Positions 7,189 to 15,079 are shown, counted from the stretch's first letter. The stretch is 64,000 bases of DNA from JAVMKJ01 sp031732855 (GCA_031732855.1 JAVMKJ010000110.1:1-64000), one strand, 5' to 3'. Program-made: numbers and translations. Notes: generated by a model from the sequence alone, not told the origin.

Positions 7189-7204
7189 CTCGACCCGGCG
7201 GGTT
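7189..7204 (+). repeat. 16-bp direct repeat, right copy
   Basis: Exact second copy of CTCGACCCGGCGGGTT (first at 6155-6170). Its last 8 bases (GGCGGGTT, 7197-7204) also form the left terminal inverted repeat of the palindromic element at 7197-7254. Confidence 0.8.
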
Positions 7205-7254
7205 CCCTCACCCCCGGCCCCTCTCCCCTCGGGAGAGGGGAGCGAAAACCCGCC
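7197..7254 (+). repeat. full-length palindromic element with terminal inverted repeats
   Basis: GGCGGGTT (7197-7204) and AACCCGCC (7247-7254) are perfect 8-bp inverted repeats that bound a 58-bp unit. Inside, CCCCTCTCCC (7218-7227) and GGGAGAGGGG (7231-7240) form a 10-bp stem with a CTC loop. This intergenic copy and the one at 18208-18263 define the complete element; copies inside genes keep only the inner part. Confidence 0.85.
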
Positions 7255-7293
7255 GCTCGCCCGAACCGCCCTGCACCATAACCAAAAGTCATA

Positions 7294-7322
7294 TATAATC
7301 GATCACTAAATAACCAATTGGT
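7294..7322 (+). promoter_or_regulatory. candidate late promoter and palindrome before the lysis block
   Basis: TATAAT at 7294-7299 sits in an unusually AT-rich patch 30 bases before the endolysin start, with no good -35, as expected of activator-dependent Mu-like late promoters. A perfect 10-bp palindrome ACCAATTGGT (7313-7322) lies just downstream and overlaps the ribosome-binding region. Activator dependence is inferred. Confidence 0.45.
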
Positions 7323-7328
7323 GACCCG

Positions 7329-7817
7329 ATGCCCGCGATCGCCCCCAGTCCCGCCGCTCTGGCCCTGCTGAAGGAGTTCGAGAAAGGCCCGAACGGCGAT
7401 TTCGCCGCCGAGCCTTACGTCTGCCCGGCGGGCAAGACGACGGTCGGGTGGGGCCACGTGGTGCGGTCCGACGACCGTTTCACCTATCCGCTGACCGCCG
7501 AGCGCGCCGAAGGCCTCCTGCGCCGCGACCTGGAGCGGTTGTGCGCCCTGCTGGCCGGCACGATCAAGGTGCCGGTCAAGCAATGCATGGCCGACGCGCT
7601 GTTGTGCTTCGTCTTCAACGTCGGCTTCAGCGCCTTCGCCGGCAGCACCCTGCTGGCCAAGCTCAACCAGCTCGACCACCTCGGCGCGGCCGATGAGCTG
7701 CCGAAATGGAACAAGGCCCGCGACCCGAAAACCGGCAAGCGGATCGAAGTGGCCGGCTTGACCCGCCGCCGCAAGGCGGAACGCGATCTCTTCCTGCGCG
7801 ATGGACTTTCGGCGTGA
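7329..7817 (+). CDS. phage endolysin, lysozyme family (GH24-type)
   Basis: The 162-residue protein has the T4/P22-lysozyme layout. An N-terminal helix carries the likely catalytic Glu (LLKEFEKG, Glu near residue 18), followed by AGKTTVGWGHV and the C-terminal helical lobe (LLCFVFNVGFSAFAGSTLLA, then LTRRRKAERDLFL). It would cleave the peptidoglycan glycan chain at lysis. No signal-anchor is seen, so it should need a holin, which fits the next gene. It starts the late block after the candidate promoter at 7294. Confidence 0.9.
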   Translation: MPAIAPSPAALALLKEFEKGPNGDFAAEPYVCPAGKTTVGWGHVVRSDDRFTYPLTAERAEGLLRRDLERLCALLAGTIKVPVKQCMADALLCFVFNVGFSAFAGSTLLAKLNQLDHLGAADELPKWNKARDPKTGKRIEVAGLTRRRKAERDLFLRDGLSA

Positions 7818-8164
7818 ACTGGCTGATCGCGCGGTTGAAGGAGCCCTCGACGTGGCGCGGCCTCATCTGGTTGGCGACGGCGTTCGGCGTCTCGCTGAGG
7901 CCGGAGGTCTGGGAGCAGATCGCGGCGGTCGGCATGGCGGTGGCCGGGCTGATCGGGGTCATCACCCGTGAAAATCCGCCCGTTCGCGTCGAACTGCCGC
8001 CCATCGAGCTGGTGGCGAAGGCCGGCGCTGTTCGTGGGGCTGACCCTGGCGTGGTGGCTGGCGATCCTGCTGCTGGTGGGGTGCGCGCCGCTGCGCTGCC
8101 GGCCGAGCGCGGACGTGGACCTGGCGCGGTGGATGGAGACCCAGAAACTGGATGGAACGGTTGA
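7814..8164 (+). CDS. holin-like membrane protein
   Basis: GTG 7814 overlaps the endolysin stop. The 116-residue product starts with WLIARLKEPSTWRGLIWL and a membrane span (GMAVAGLIGVITRE), the usual form of small phage holins that act just after the endolysin. The last 60 residues are Ala/Gly/Pro-rich and overlap another frame (7968-8198) encoding a lipoprotein; the tail sequence is probably constrained by that second gene. Its holin role rests on position and the membrane segment. Confidence 0.65.
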   Translation: MNWLIARLKEPSTWRGLIWLATAFGVSLRPEVWEQIAAVGMAVAGLIGVITRENPPVRVELPPIELVAKAGAVRGADPGVVAGDPAAGGVRAAALPAERGRGPGAVDGDPETGWNG

Positions 8165-8198
8165 AGCGGTCTGGGTCCGCTGCCAAACGGCTTTTTGA
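7968..8198 (+). CDS. Rz1-like lysis lipoprotein, overlapping the holin gene
   Basis: In a different frame from the holin gene, this 76-residue product has a hydrophobic segment ending in a lipobox (LAILLLVGC, Cys near residue 39) followed by a short mature part. Small lipoproteins encoded inside or across another lysis gene are typical of Rz1-type spanin subunits. The start at ATG 7968 gives a long N-region before the signal; a shorter start is possible. It overlaps the holin gene by about 200 bases. Confidence 0.55.
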   Translation: MKIRPFASNCRPSSWWRRPALFVGLTLAWWLAILLLVGCAPLRCRPSADVDLARWMETQKLDGTVEAVWVRCQTAF

Positions 8199-8214
8199 CT
8201 GACTGGAGGAATCG

Positions 8215-8445
8215 ATGAACGCTTTTTGGTTGCAATTGCTGACGACCGCGATCCGCGCGCTGGTCGGGTCGGTGGTGTGGGACGCGGCGCTGCAAGCCGT
8301 GACCGATCTGATGCGCGCCGATTTGAGCGGCGATGAGAAACGCGCGCGGGTACAGGCCGATCTGAAGCGCGCCTTCGCCAACGTGCCGGCCCGACTGCTG
8401 AATCTGGCCATCGAAATCGCCGTGACCAAGACCGCGCCGAAATGA
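8215..8445 (+). CDS. small hypothetical phage protein
   Basis: The 76-residue product starts at ATG 8215 with GGAGGAA upstream. It is helical (FWLQLLTTAIRALVGSVVWD, then VQADLKRAFANVPARLLNLA). It lies between the lysis lipoprotein and the coiled-coil protein, overlapping the latter by ATGA. A lysis or packaging accessory role is possible; no family is recognised. Confidence 0.6.
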   Translation: MNAFWLQLLTTAIRALVGSVVWDAALQAVTDLMRADLSGDEKRARVQADLKRAFANVPARLLNLAIEIAVTKTAPK

Positions 8446-8786
8446 CCGACGATACCGGAATGGGCAAAGTCGCCGAGCCCGCCCCGCAACTGACGCGGCG
8501 CCGGGCCGATTACGACACCCACGAGCTGGCGTGTTTCATCCACCGGCTCGACACGCGGGTCTCGGTGCTGGAGACCCGCATGACGACCCAGGACGACCGG
8601 CTGTCCAGCATCGAGGAAGAGCTGCGCGACGCCAACCTGGGCGTGCAGCGCGTGCTCGATTGCCTCCAGGCGCACACCCGGCAGGAGGACCAGGACCGGG
8701 TCAAGCTGCTCGGCTTCGTCGTCGCCACCCTGCTGTCGGTATTGGGCTTCGCCGGCGCGGCGATGATCAACCACCTGCTCAGGTAA
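8442..8786 (+). CDS. coiled-coil phage protein with C-terminal membrane anchor
   Basis: The 114-residue product has a predicted coiled coil (residues about 32-75: LDTRVSVLETRMTTQDDRLS, then SIEEELRDANLGVQRVL) and a C-terminal hydrophobic span (LLGFVVATLLSVLGFAGAAM). Such a tail-anchored coiled coil downstream of the holin could be the Rz-like spanin partner in reversed topology, or a terminase-linked protein. This is inference. Confidence 0.6.
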   Translation: MTDDTGMGKVAEPAPQLTRRRADYDTHELACFIHRLDTRVSVLETRMTTQDDRLSSIEEELRDANLGVQRVLDCLQAHTRQEDQDRVKLLGFVVATLLSVLGFAGAAMINHLLR

Positions 8787-8792
8787 CCCGCC

Positions 8793-9425
8793 ATGGCCGC
8801 TCCTGCCTTCGTTCCCTCACCCCCCGCCCCTCTCCCGGGGGGAGAGGAGAGCAAGGTTCCCTCGCCCCCGGAACCTCTCCCGCCGGTCGATGGGAGGAAG
8901 CGCCGCGAAAAGCGCGGTCGCGGCCAGGGCCATCCGAAGGAAACCAGGCTGCTGGCCCGCGCGCTGTACGTCAACCAGCGATTGACCATCGATCAGATCG
9001 TCGAGCGGTTGCAGGTGGCCCGGTCCACGCTGGTCAACTGGCGCCGCAAGATGCTCCAGGAGGGCGACGACTGGGACGCGGCGCGGGTCGCGACCCTGGT
9101 CGGCGAGAAGGGTTACGCCAACGCCATCGGCCAGGCGGTGGAAGACTACCTGATGGCGCACGTCAGCACGTTAAAAGCCCTGCGCGAGGACCCCACGTTA
9201 ACGGCCGAGAAACGGGCGCGCATCCTCTCGCAACTGGCGTTCGCCATGGACAAAGTGCGCAAGGCCTCGCTGGTGCTCAATCCCGAACTGAACAAGCTGT
9301 CGGTGGCGCTCGACCTGCTGTTCCGGCTGACCGAATTCGTGCAGGATCGCTATCCGCAGCACGCCCCGGCCCTGCTGGAGGTGCTGGAGCCGTTCGGCCA
9401 CGAGGTGTCCAAGCTGTATGGCTAG
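8793..9425 (+). CDS. DUF1804-family phage protein, probable small terminase
   Basis: The 210-residue protein matches the DUF1804 pattern: KETRLLARALYVNQRLTID, a helix-turn-helix (IVERLQVARSTLVNWRRKML), GDDWDAARVATLVG, then helices to VLEPFGHEVSKLYG. It directly precedes the large terminase, overlapping it by 8 bases, where Mu-like phages carry their DNA-recognition subunit. The first 33 residues come from two tandem palindromic elements; no other in-frame start was found between them and the conserved region, so the element appears to supply the start-proximal coding sequence. Confidence 0.8.
   Translation: MAAPAFVPSPPAPLPGGEESKVPSPPEPLPPVDGRKRREKRGRGQGHPKETRLLARALYVNQRLTIDQIVERLQVARSTLVNWRRKMLQEGDDWDAARVATLVGEKGYANAIGQAVEDYLMAHVSTLKALREDPTLTAEKRARILSQLAFAMDKVRKASLVLNPELNKLSVALDLLFRLTEFVQDRYPQHAPALLEVLEPFGHEVSKLYG
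8812..8895 (+). repeat. two tandem palindromic elements at a gene start, in frame
   Basis: A good copy (about 8812-8855, CCCCTCTCCCGGGGGGAGAGG) is followed by a degenerate one (about 8857-8895, TTCCCTCGCCCCCGGAACC). Together they encode the N-terminus of the DUF1804 protein (VPSPPAPLPGGEE and VPSPPEPLPP). Confidence 0.8.
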
Positions 9426-11067
9426 GCTCGGCGCCCGGGCGTTCCAGGGCGAGCTGCAAGCCCTGGCGGCCGCGCTGCGCCGCCAGATCGAGACCGATTG
9501 CAAGGCGTTCCCGCTCGACCCCGCCGCCGTGGCCGAGCGCCGGGCGCGGGCGCGGGCCGCCGATGGCTTCCGCTATTTCTGCCAGACCTATTTCCCCCAC
9601 TATCTGAACGCCCCGCCGGCCCTGCTGCACGAATTTCTGTTCGAGGCGCTGCCGGCCCTGATCGCCGACCCGCGCGGCCGGCATCTGGCGCTGGCCGCTC
9701 CGCGCGGCGAGGCCAAGAGCACCCTGGCCGCCCTGCTGTTCCCGCTGTGGGCGGTGCTGACCGGGCGCAAGCGCTACGTGGTGCTGGTGATGGACGCCCT
9801 CGATCAGGCGCTGCCGGCGCTGGAAGCGATCAAGGCCGAACTGGACAGCAACCCCCGGCTGTCGATGGACTTCCCCGACGAGACCGGCGAGGGCCGGATC
9901 TGGCAACAGCGCGTGATCCTGACCGCGAAGGACGCCAAGATCGAAGTGTTCGGCAGCGGCAAGCGGATGCGCGGCCTGCGCCACGGTCCGTTCCGCCCCG
10001 ACCTGGTGCTGCTGGACGACATCGAAAACGACGAGAACGTGCGCAACCCGGCCCAGCGCGACAAGCTGGAGAACTGGCTGAAGAAAACGGTCCTGCCGCT
10101 GGGCGCGGCCGATGGCTCGCTCGACGTGTTCTACATCGGCACCGTGCTGCACTACGACAGCGTGCTGGCCCGCACCCTGAAAAACCCGCTGTGGGAAACC
10201 CACACCTTTCGCGCCGTGCTCGACTGGCCGGACCGGATGGATCTGTGGGACCGCTGGGAGGAAATCCTGCGCAACCAGGGCGAGGAAGCGGCCGACGCCT
10301 ATCACGCGCGGCTGCGGGAGCTGATGGACCGCGGCGCGCGGGTGAGCTGGCCGGCGCAGCGCCCGCTGGCGGCGCTGATGAAGATCCGCGCCCGCGACGG
10401 CCACGCCACTTTCGACGCCGAGCTGCAAAACGACCCGATCAACGCCGCCGAGGCGCTGTTCCAGAAACTGACGTTCTGGGTCGAGCCCGACCCGGCCTGG
10501 ATCTTCTTCGGCGCCTGCGATCCCTCGCTGGGCAAGCACGGCGCCGGCCGCGACCCCAGCGCCCTCCTGATCGGCGGGCTGAACCGGGAAACCGGCGTCC
10601 TGTCGGTGGTCGAGGCCCAAATCCGCCGCCGGCTGCCCGACGCCATCATCGAAGATGTCATCGCCCTACAGATGCGCTACCGCTGCGTGGCCTGGGCCAT
10701 CGAAGCGGTGCAGTTTCAGGAGTTTTTCCGCGCCGAGCTGGTCAAGCGATCGGCCGCGCGCGGCTGTCCGGTGCCGGCCTGGCCGGTCGTGCCCCACACC
10801 GACAAGACGCTGCGGATCGAAAGCCTGCAACCGCACGTCGCCAACGGCTTGATAAGGTTCCGCGCCGATCATTCCACCCTGCTGGAGCAGTTGCGCCACT
10901 ACCCGGCCGCCGACCACGACGACGGGCCGGATGCGTTGCACATGCTGTGGGCGCTGGCGATGCCGCTGGCCGGCCTCGGGCTCGGCGCCGCGCGCAGCGT
11001 GGCGGCCGGCGGCGACGGCACGGGCTGGGGCCACGTCGTCGGCAGCGGGCTGACGGTCGGCTGGTAG
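9418..11067 (+). CDS. phage terminase large subunit
   Basis: The 549-residue protein is an ATP-driven DNA packaging motor. The ATPase domain has Walker A at about 94-102 (APRGEAKST) and Walker B at about 196-202 (LVLLDDIEND). The C-terminal nuclease has an RNase H-like first Asp (GACDPSLGK, near 365) and the acidic cluster DHDDGPDAL near 500. It would pair with the preceding small subunit and dock on the following portal. Length and domain order are normal and no palindromic insert is present, unlike its neighbours on both sides. Confidence 0.92.
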   Translation: MARLGARAFQGELQALAAALRRQIETDCKAFPLDPAAVAERRARARAADGFRYFCQTYFPHYLNAPPALLHEFLFEALPALIADPRGRHLALAAPRGEAKSTLAALLFPLWAVLTGRKRYVVLVMDALDQALPALEAIKAELDSNPRLSMDFPDETGEGRIWQQRVILTAKDAKIEVFGSGKRMRGLRHGPFRPDLVLLDDIENDENVRNPAQRDKLENWLKKTVLPLGAADGSLDVFYIGTVLHYDSVLARTLKNPLWETHTFRAVLDWPDRMDLWDRWEEILRNQGEEAADAYHARLRELMDRGARVSWPAQRPLAALMKIRARDGHATFDAELQNDPINAAEALFQKLTFWVEPDPAWIFFGACDPSLGKHGAGRDPSALLIGGLNRETGVLSVVEAQIRRRLPDAIIEDVIALQMRYRCVAWAIEAVQFQEFFRAELVKRSAARGCPVPAWPVVPHTDKTLRIESLQPHVANGLIRFRADHSTLLEQLRHYPAADHDDGPDALHMLWALAMPLAGLGLGAARSVAAGGDGTGWGHVVGSGLTVGW

Positions 11068-11078
11068 GAGGAAAGAAC

Positions 11079-12761
11079 ATGTTCGACTGGTTGCGCCCGA
11101 AAACCGCTCGCCGCCCGCCTTCCGCCTCCCCTCTCCCCTCGGGAGAGGGGCCGGGGGTGAGGGAAAACACCGCCGCCTTCGCCGCTCCGCCCGAGCGGCG
11201 CGAGATCGCCGGCACCGACAACGGCCGCGACTGGACCCGCGGCTGGATCGGACCGGACGGCCGGCTGCTGCCGCAAGACGAGATCTGGCGCGAGCAGAGC
11301 TATCGCAATCGGTTCGGCTACGACCTGTATCGCGACCTGCTGACCGACTGGGCGGTGTTCGCCGCGCTGCAAAACCGCCGCCGCGCCGTGGTCTGCGCCG
11401 AAACCGAAGTCGTTCCCGGCGGCGACCGGCGGGCGGACCGCAACGCCGCCGCCTTCGTCGAGGAACAGCTCCAGCACGTCGGGTGGGACGCGGTCACCGA
11501 ATGGATGCACTACGGCATCTACTACGGCTTCGCCGTGGCCGAATGCCTGTGGGGGCGCGACGGCTCCACCGTGACCCTCGACGCCGTCAGGCCGCGCGAC
11601 CGGCGCCGCTTCGTCTTCGACGGGGAAAACCGCCTGCGCCTGCTGGCCGGCCTCAACATCGGCACCGGCGAGCTGCTGCCCGAGCGCAAGTTCTGGGTGT
11701 TCGGCGCCGGCGCCGACCACGGCGACGATCCCTATGGGATGGGGTTGGCCCACTGGCTGTATTGGCCGGTGATCTTCAAGCGCGGCGGGATCAAGTTCTG
11801 GCTGATCGCCGCCGAAAAGTTCGGCAGCCCCACCGCCGCCGGCTGGTTCCCGCCCGGCACCCCGGTCGAGGACCAGGACAAGCTGCTGGCCGTGCTGGGC
11901 AAAATCCAGACCGACGCCGGCCTGATCCTGCCCGACGGCATCAAGGTCGAACTGCTGGAAGCCAAGCGGGCCGCCGGCGGCGACTACGCCGAGCTGTGCA
12001 CCTATATGGACCAGGCGATCAGCCGCATCGCCCTCAGCCAGCTCGCGCAAACCGAATCCACGGCCAGCCGGCTGAACGTCGGCGCCGAGGAACCGGATTC
12101 CTGGCGGCGGCTGATCAAGGGCGACGCCGATCTGATCTGCGACAGCTTCAACCGACAGGTGGTGGCGTGGCTGTGCGACTGGAACTTCCCCGGCGCCGCC
12201 CCGCCCCAGGTCTGGCGCCGCACCGATCCCGGCGATGATCTGGCCCAGCGCAGCGAAATCGAACGGCGGATCTTCGATCTGGGCTATCGGCCCACCCTGA
12301 AGCAAATCGAAGTCGAATACGACGGGGAATGGGAAGCGGTCCCGCGGGCCCCGGCGAACGACCCGGCGAACGACCCGGCGAGCGGCGGGGTTCCGCTCCC
12401 CTCTCCCCTCGGGAGAGGGGTCGGGGGTGAGGGAACGGCGCCACCGGAAGCCGCCGCGCGACCGGCGGCCGACGCCCCGGCGCCCGCCTTCGCCTCTCCT
12501 CTTCCCTCGGGAGAGGGACCGGGGGCGAGGGAAGACCCCACCGCCCCCCTGGTGGAGCGCCTGGGCCGCGAAGCCGATCCGCTGATCGGCGCGCTGCTGG
12601 CCCCGGTGCGGGAGCTGCTCGCCCGGTCCGCCGATCTGAGCGAATTCCGGGCCGGCCTGCTCGACCTCTACCCCGACCTCGATCCCAAACCCTTCGCCGC
12701 GCTGATGGCCCAAGCGCTGGCGGTGGCCGACGCGGCGGGGCGGTTCGAGGCGCAACCCTGA
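11079..12761 (+). CDS. phage portal protein, Mu gp29-like (DUF935)
   Basis: ATG 11079 follows TAGGAGGAAAG; the open frame upstream is a shadow of the terminase gene. The 560-residue product has the DUF935 features: WTRGWIGPDGRLLPQDEIWR, the middle block FKRGGIKFWLIAAEKFGSPT, and ISRIALSQLAQTESTASRLN. It would form the portal ring for DNA entry. Three palindromic elements are translated in frame: one near residues 17-29 (SPLPSGEGPGVRE) and two near residues 439-485, each ahead of or after a native segment, plus a 12-bp tandem repeat encoding NDPANDPA. These lie at the termini, outside the expected core. Confidence 0.88.
   Translation: MFDWLRPKTARRPPSASPLPSGEGPGVRENTAAFAAPPERREIAGTDNGRDWTRGWIGPDGRLLPQDEIWREQSYRNRFGYDLYRDLLTDWAVFAALQNRRRAVVCAETEVVPGGDRRADRNAAAFVEEQLQHVGWDAVTEWMHYGIYYGFAVAECLWGRDGSTVTLDAVRPRDRRRFVFDGENRLRLLAGLNIGTGELLPERKFWVFGAGADHGDDPYGMGLAHWLYWPVIFKRGGIKFWLIAAEKFGSPTAAGWFPPGTPVEDQDKLLAVLGKIQTDAGLILPDGIKVELLEAKRAAGGDYAELCTYMDQAISRIALSQLAQTESTASRLNVGAEEPDSWRRLIKGDADLICDSFNRQVVAWLCDWNFPGAAPPQVWRRTDPGDDLAQRSEIERRIFDLGYRPTLKQIEVEYDGEWEAVPRAPANDPANDPASGGVPLPSPLGRGVGGEGTAPPEAAARPAADAPAPAFASPLPSGEGPGAREDPTAPLVERLGREADPLIGALLAPVRELLARSADLSEFRAGLLDLYPDLDPKPFAALMAQALAVADAAGRFEAQP
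11128..11166 (-). repeat. palindromic element in portal N-terminus
   Basis: CCCCTCTCCC, CTC loop, GGGAGAGGGG, CCGGGGGTGAGGGAA: reverse orientation, translated in frame as SPLPSGEGPGVRE near residue 20 of the portal. Confidence 0.85.
12359..12533 (-). repeat. two palindromic elements and a 12-bp tandem repeat in portal C-terminus
   Basis: A 12-bp unit (GAACGACCCGGC) is repeated at about 12355-12380, then follow element copies at about 12396-12437 and 12494-12533. The first is read in a different frame (PLPSPLGRGVGGEG) from the second (SPLPSGEGPGARE), showing that the element tolerates more than one reading frame without stops. Confidence 0.8.
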
Positions 12762-12777
12762 CCCCGAAGGCGAACGA

Positions 12778-13548
12778 ATGAATATCACGTCCAGTGCGAT
12801 TCCCTTCACCGACACCCTGGAAGTTGGCGACGTCATGACGGTGACGCCGGACGCCGCCGGCGTCGCCCTGGTGCGGATCACCTATGCCAACGGCGCCGTG
12901 ACCCAGCATTCCGTTTCGGCCGCTACCCGCTTCGGCCCGTACCCGCACGACGTCGGCTTTCAGGTCACCTGCCTGACCGGCAGTTGCAACGTGGTGCAAT
13001 CAGCGATCGCCTCGCCGCTGTGGGTCGAGGGCTGGGACGATCTGCGTTTCCCGGCCCAGGGAATCAACCCGGCCGGCGCGGTGGACGCCCCGAGCGTGGA
13101 CACCACCCTGACCGATTACCCCGGCACCCTGCTGTTCGCCGGCAACGCGGACAACGTCATCGCCGGCATCGCCCAGATGCCGCACGCCTGGAAAGCGGGC
13201 AGCGCCGTCAAACCGCACATTCACTGGAGCAAGCCGGTCGGCAGCGCCAGCGCGGCGGACTGGGTGTTGTACTACAGAATTCTGGGTTCGCCCGGCGACG
13301 CGCACGGCGCGCTGGTGGGGCCGGTGGCCGGGACGCTGGTGGCCGGAACGGCGACCGTGGCGAATTCGATGCTGCTGACCAGCTTCGGCAGTATCGACCT
13401 GACCGGGCAGAAGGAATCGACCTGTCTGGCCTGGCAAATCCGCCGGCTGGGCAACACCGACGCCGACAACGGCACGGCCCGGCTGTTCGAGTTCGACATT
13501 CACTACCAGTGCGGCAAGAGCGGCACGGTCGACGAATTCCCCACCTGA
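12778..13548 (+). CDS. phage structural-type protein of unknown role
   Basis: The 256-residue product is predicted all-beta: an N-terminal jelly-roll-like part (TVTPDAAGVALVRITYANGA) and a larger domain with MPHAWKAGSAVKPHIHWSKP and LFEFDIHYQCGKSGTVDEF. Similar proteins occur in many phage head modules without known function; a decoration or capsid-associated fibre role is possible. It sits between portal and MuF genes, which usually adjoin in Mu-like phages. Confidence 0.65.
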   Translation: MNITSSAIPFTDTLEVGDVMTVTPDAAGVALVRITYANGAVTQHSVSAATRFGPYPHDVGFQVTCLTGSCNVVQSAIASPLWVEGWDDLRFPAQGINPAGAVDAPSVDTTLTDYPGTLLFAGNADNVIAGIAQMPHAWKAGSAVKPHIHWSKPVGSASAADWVLYYRILGSPGDAHGALVGPVAGTLVAGTATVANSMLLTSFGSIDLTGQKESTCLAWQIRRLGNTDADNGTARLFEFDIHYQCGKSGTVDEFPT

Positions 13549-13557
13549 CGCGCGCCC

Positions 13558-14757
13558 ATGCCCGTCGCCTACGGTTCCCTCCCCTTCGACGAGGCCCTGC
13601 AATTCCTGCGGGACAAGCTGAGCCTGCCCACGAAAAGGTGGGACGACCTGCTCGGCGCCGCGCACGACCGCGCCTTCGTGGTGGCCGGGGCGATGCAGGC
13701 CGACCTGCTGGCCGACCTCAAGGCGGCGGTGGAGAAGGCCATCGACCAGGGCACGACGCTGGAAACCTTCCGCCAGGACTTCGAACGCATCGTCGCCGAC
13801 CGCGGCTGGACCGGCTGGACCGGCGAAGGGACGAAGGCCGGCCGCGCCTGGCGCGCGCAGATCATTTACGACACGAACCTCTTCACCAGCTACAGCGCCG
13901 GGCGGTTCCAGCAGATGCAAGAGGTGGCGAATTCGCGACCGTTTTGGCGCTATCGCCACTCCGACGCCAGCGTGGTGCCCCGGCCGGAACACCTCGCGTG
14001 GGACGGCGTGATCCGCAAGCACGACGACGAATTTTGGTCAAAAAGATACCCGCCTTCTGGATATGGGTGCCGCTGTTACGTCGAAACCCTGTCCGAACGG
14101 GAAATGAAGAAAGCCGGGCTGAAGACCACGCCCGAGGACGAGATTCCCTATAACGGCACGGTCGAGGGCGTCGATCCCAAGACCGGCGAGATATTCACCC
14201 GCCCCGAAGGCGTCGACCGGGGGTGGGACTATCAGCCGGGAGCTGGAATCGACACGCCGTTACGCCAACTGGTCAGCGACAAGCTCATCACCTATCCGCC
14301 CGCCATCACCAAGGCGCTGTCGCGGGACATTACCCGTTACGTCAACGCCCACGATCCGGCGGAAGATTACGTCAAGCGGGTGTTGGCCGACCGTTCGCCC
14401 GCCGAACCGCTCTTTTTGGGCTTCGTCGATAACTTCGAGGATATCCAGCAGATAACCGGGCTGGACCTCAAAGGAAATCTGATGCTGTTGCCCGACCAGA
14501 CGCCGCGCCATGTTGAAATCAGTCATGGCCATGACGGGCAAGGCCAGCGTCCGGCCACGCCGCAAGATTATACGAAGGTCTGGCAGGTGCTGACCGATTT
14601 CGATTCCTTGAAACAGGGCGACCCATCAAGACATGGGAATCCCACGCTGATCGCCGAGAAAAAAATCGGCAACGAGGAAATACGCTGCGTGTTCGAGGTG
14701 CTGCCCGGCAAGAAGAATCGCGCCGTGGCGCTGTTGTCGATGGCGATCAAGACTTGA
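13558..14757 (+). CDS. MuF-type minor head protein with C-terminal nuclease-like toxin domain
   Basis: The first about 230 residues are an SPP1 gp7/Mu gp30 (MuF) domain: TLETFRQDFERIVADRGW, AQIIYDTNLFTSYSAGRFQQ, WRYRHSDASVVPRPEHLAWD and the Cys-containing YPPSGYGCRCYVETLS. The last about 110 residues form a separate domain with PRHVEISHGHDGQGQRPATP, DYTKVWQVLTDFDSL and EIRCVFEVLPGKKNRAVAL. Its His and strand pattern resemble the phage barnase-EndoU-colicin E5/D-RelE-like (PBECR) nuclease group known from MuF polymorphic proteins. It is packaged with the head and may be injected with DNA. The nuclease call is by eye only. Confidence 0.8.
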   Translation: MPVAYGSLPFDEALQFLRDKLSLPTKRWDDLLGAAHDRAFVVAGAMQADLLADLKAAVEKAIDQGTTLETFRQDFERIVADRGWTGWTGEGTKAGRAWRAQIIYDTNLFTSYSAGRFQQMQEVANSRPFWRYRHSDASVVPRPEHLAWDGVIRKHDDEFWSKRYPPSGYGCRCYVETLSEREMKKAGLKTTPEDEIPYNGTVEGVDPKTGEIFTRPEGVDRGWDYQPGAGIDTPLRQLVSDKLITYPPAITKALSRDITRYVNAHDPAEDYVKRVLADRSPAEPLFLGFVDNFEDIQQITGLDLKGNLMLLPDQTPRHVEISHGHDGQGQRPATPQDYTKVWQVLTDFDSLKQGDPSRHGNPTLIAEKKIGNEEIRCVFEVLPGKKNRAVALLSMAIKT

Positions 14758-14863
14758 AACAGGCGGGGCTTGATGCTGCGCTGACGCGCCCCCCAAGCAT
14801 AACGTCCGAAACGAGTCCGCCTCTAACCCTTTAGATACCCCAACCCACCGGAAAATTCAACAC

Positions 14864-15079
14864 ATGTCAGCCCACTGCGTGCTGTATACCTTCGTCCGCT
14901 CGCTGTCGGAGAATGCCGAAAAAGTGGTCAAAGTCGCCCGGCTGACCGACGACGTCCCCGACGACTGGCGGGACTGGCCAAATCGGTATTGCGAGCGGCA
15001 TCCCGATTGCCGTCTGCTGGGAATCGCCGGCATCGATTTCGTCGATGAGCGGGCGGGCGAGCGTGAAACAACGGGCTGA
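14864..15079 (+). CDS. small uncertain ORF, possible immunity or accessory protein
   Basis: The 486-base stretch 14758-15243 holds one plausible gene: a 71-residue acidic protein (VLYTFVRSLSENAEKVVKVA, PDCRLLGIAGIDFVDERA). The ribosome site is weak and minus-strand frames are also open here, so it may be spurious. It directly follows the MuF protein with a toxin-like end, the usual place for an immunity gene. The rest of the stretch shows no clear gene; two GTTAA-containing short repeats (CCCCGTTAA) lie near 15170-15186. Confidence 0.4.
   Translation: MSAHCVLYTFVRSLSENAEKVVKVARLTDDVPDDWRDWPNRYCERHPDCRLLGIAGIDFVDERAGERETTG

Noticed and set aside
9498..12761. Single 1087-residue ORF across the terminase and portal genes
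   Set aside because: The part before 11079 is an Arg/Pro-rich shadow of the terminase gene; the real portal starts at ATG 11079 with a good ribosome site.
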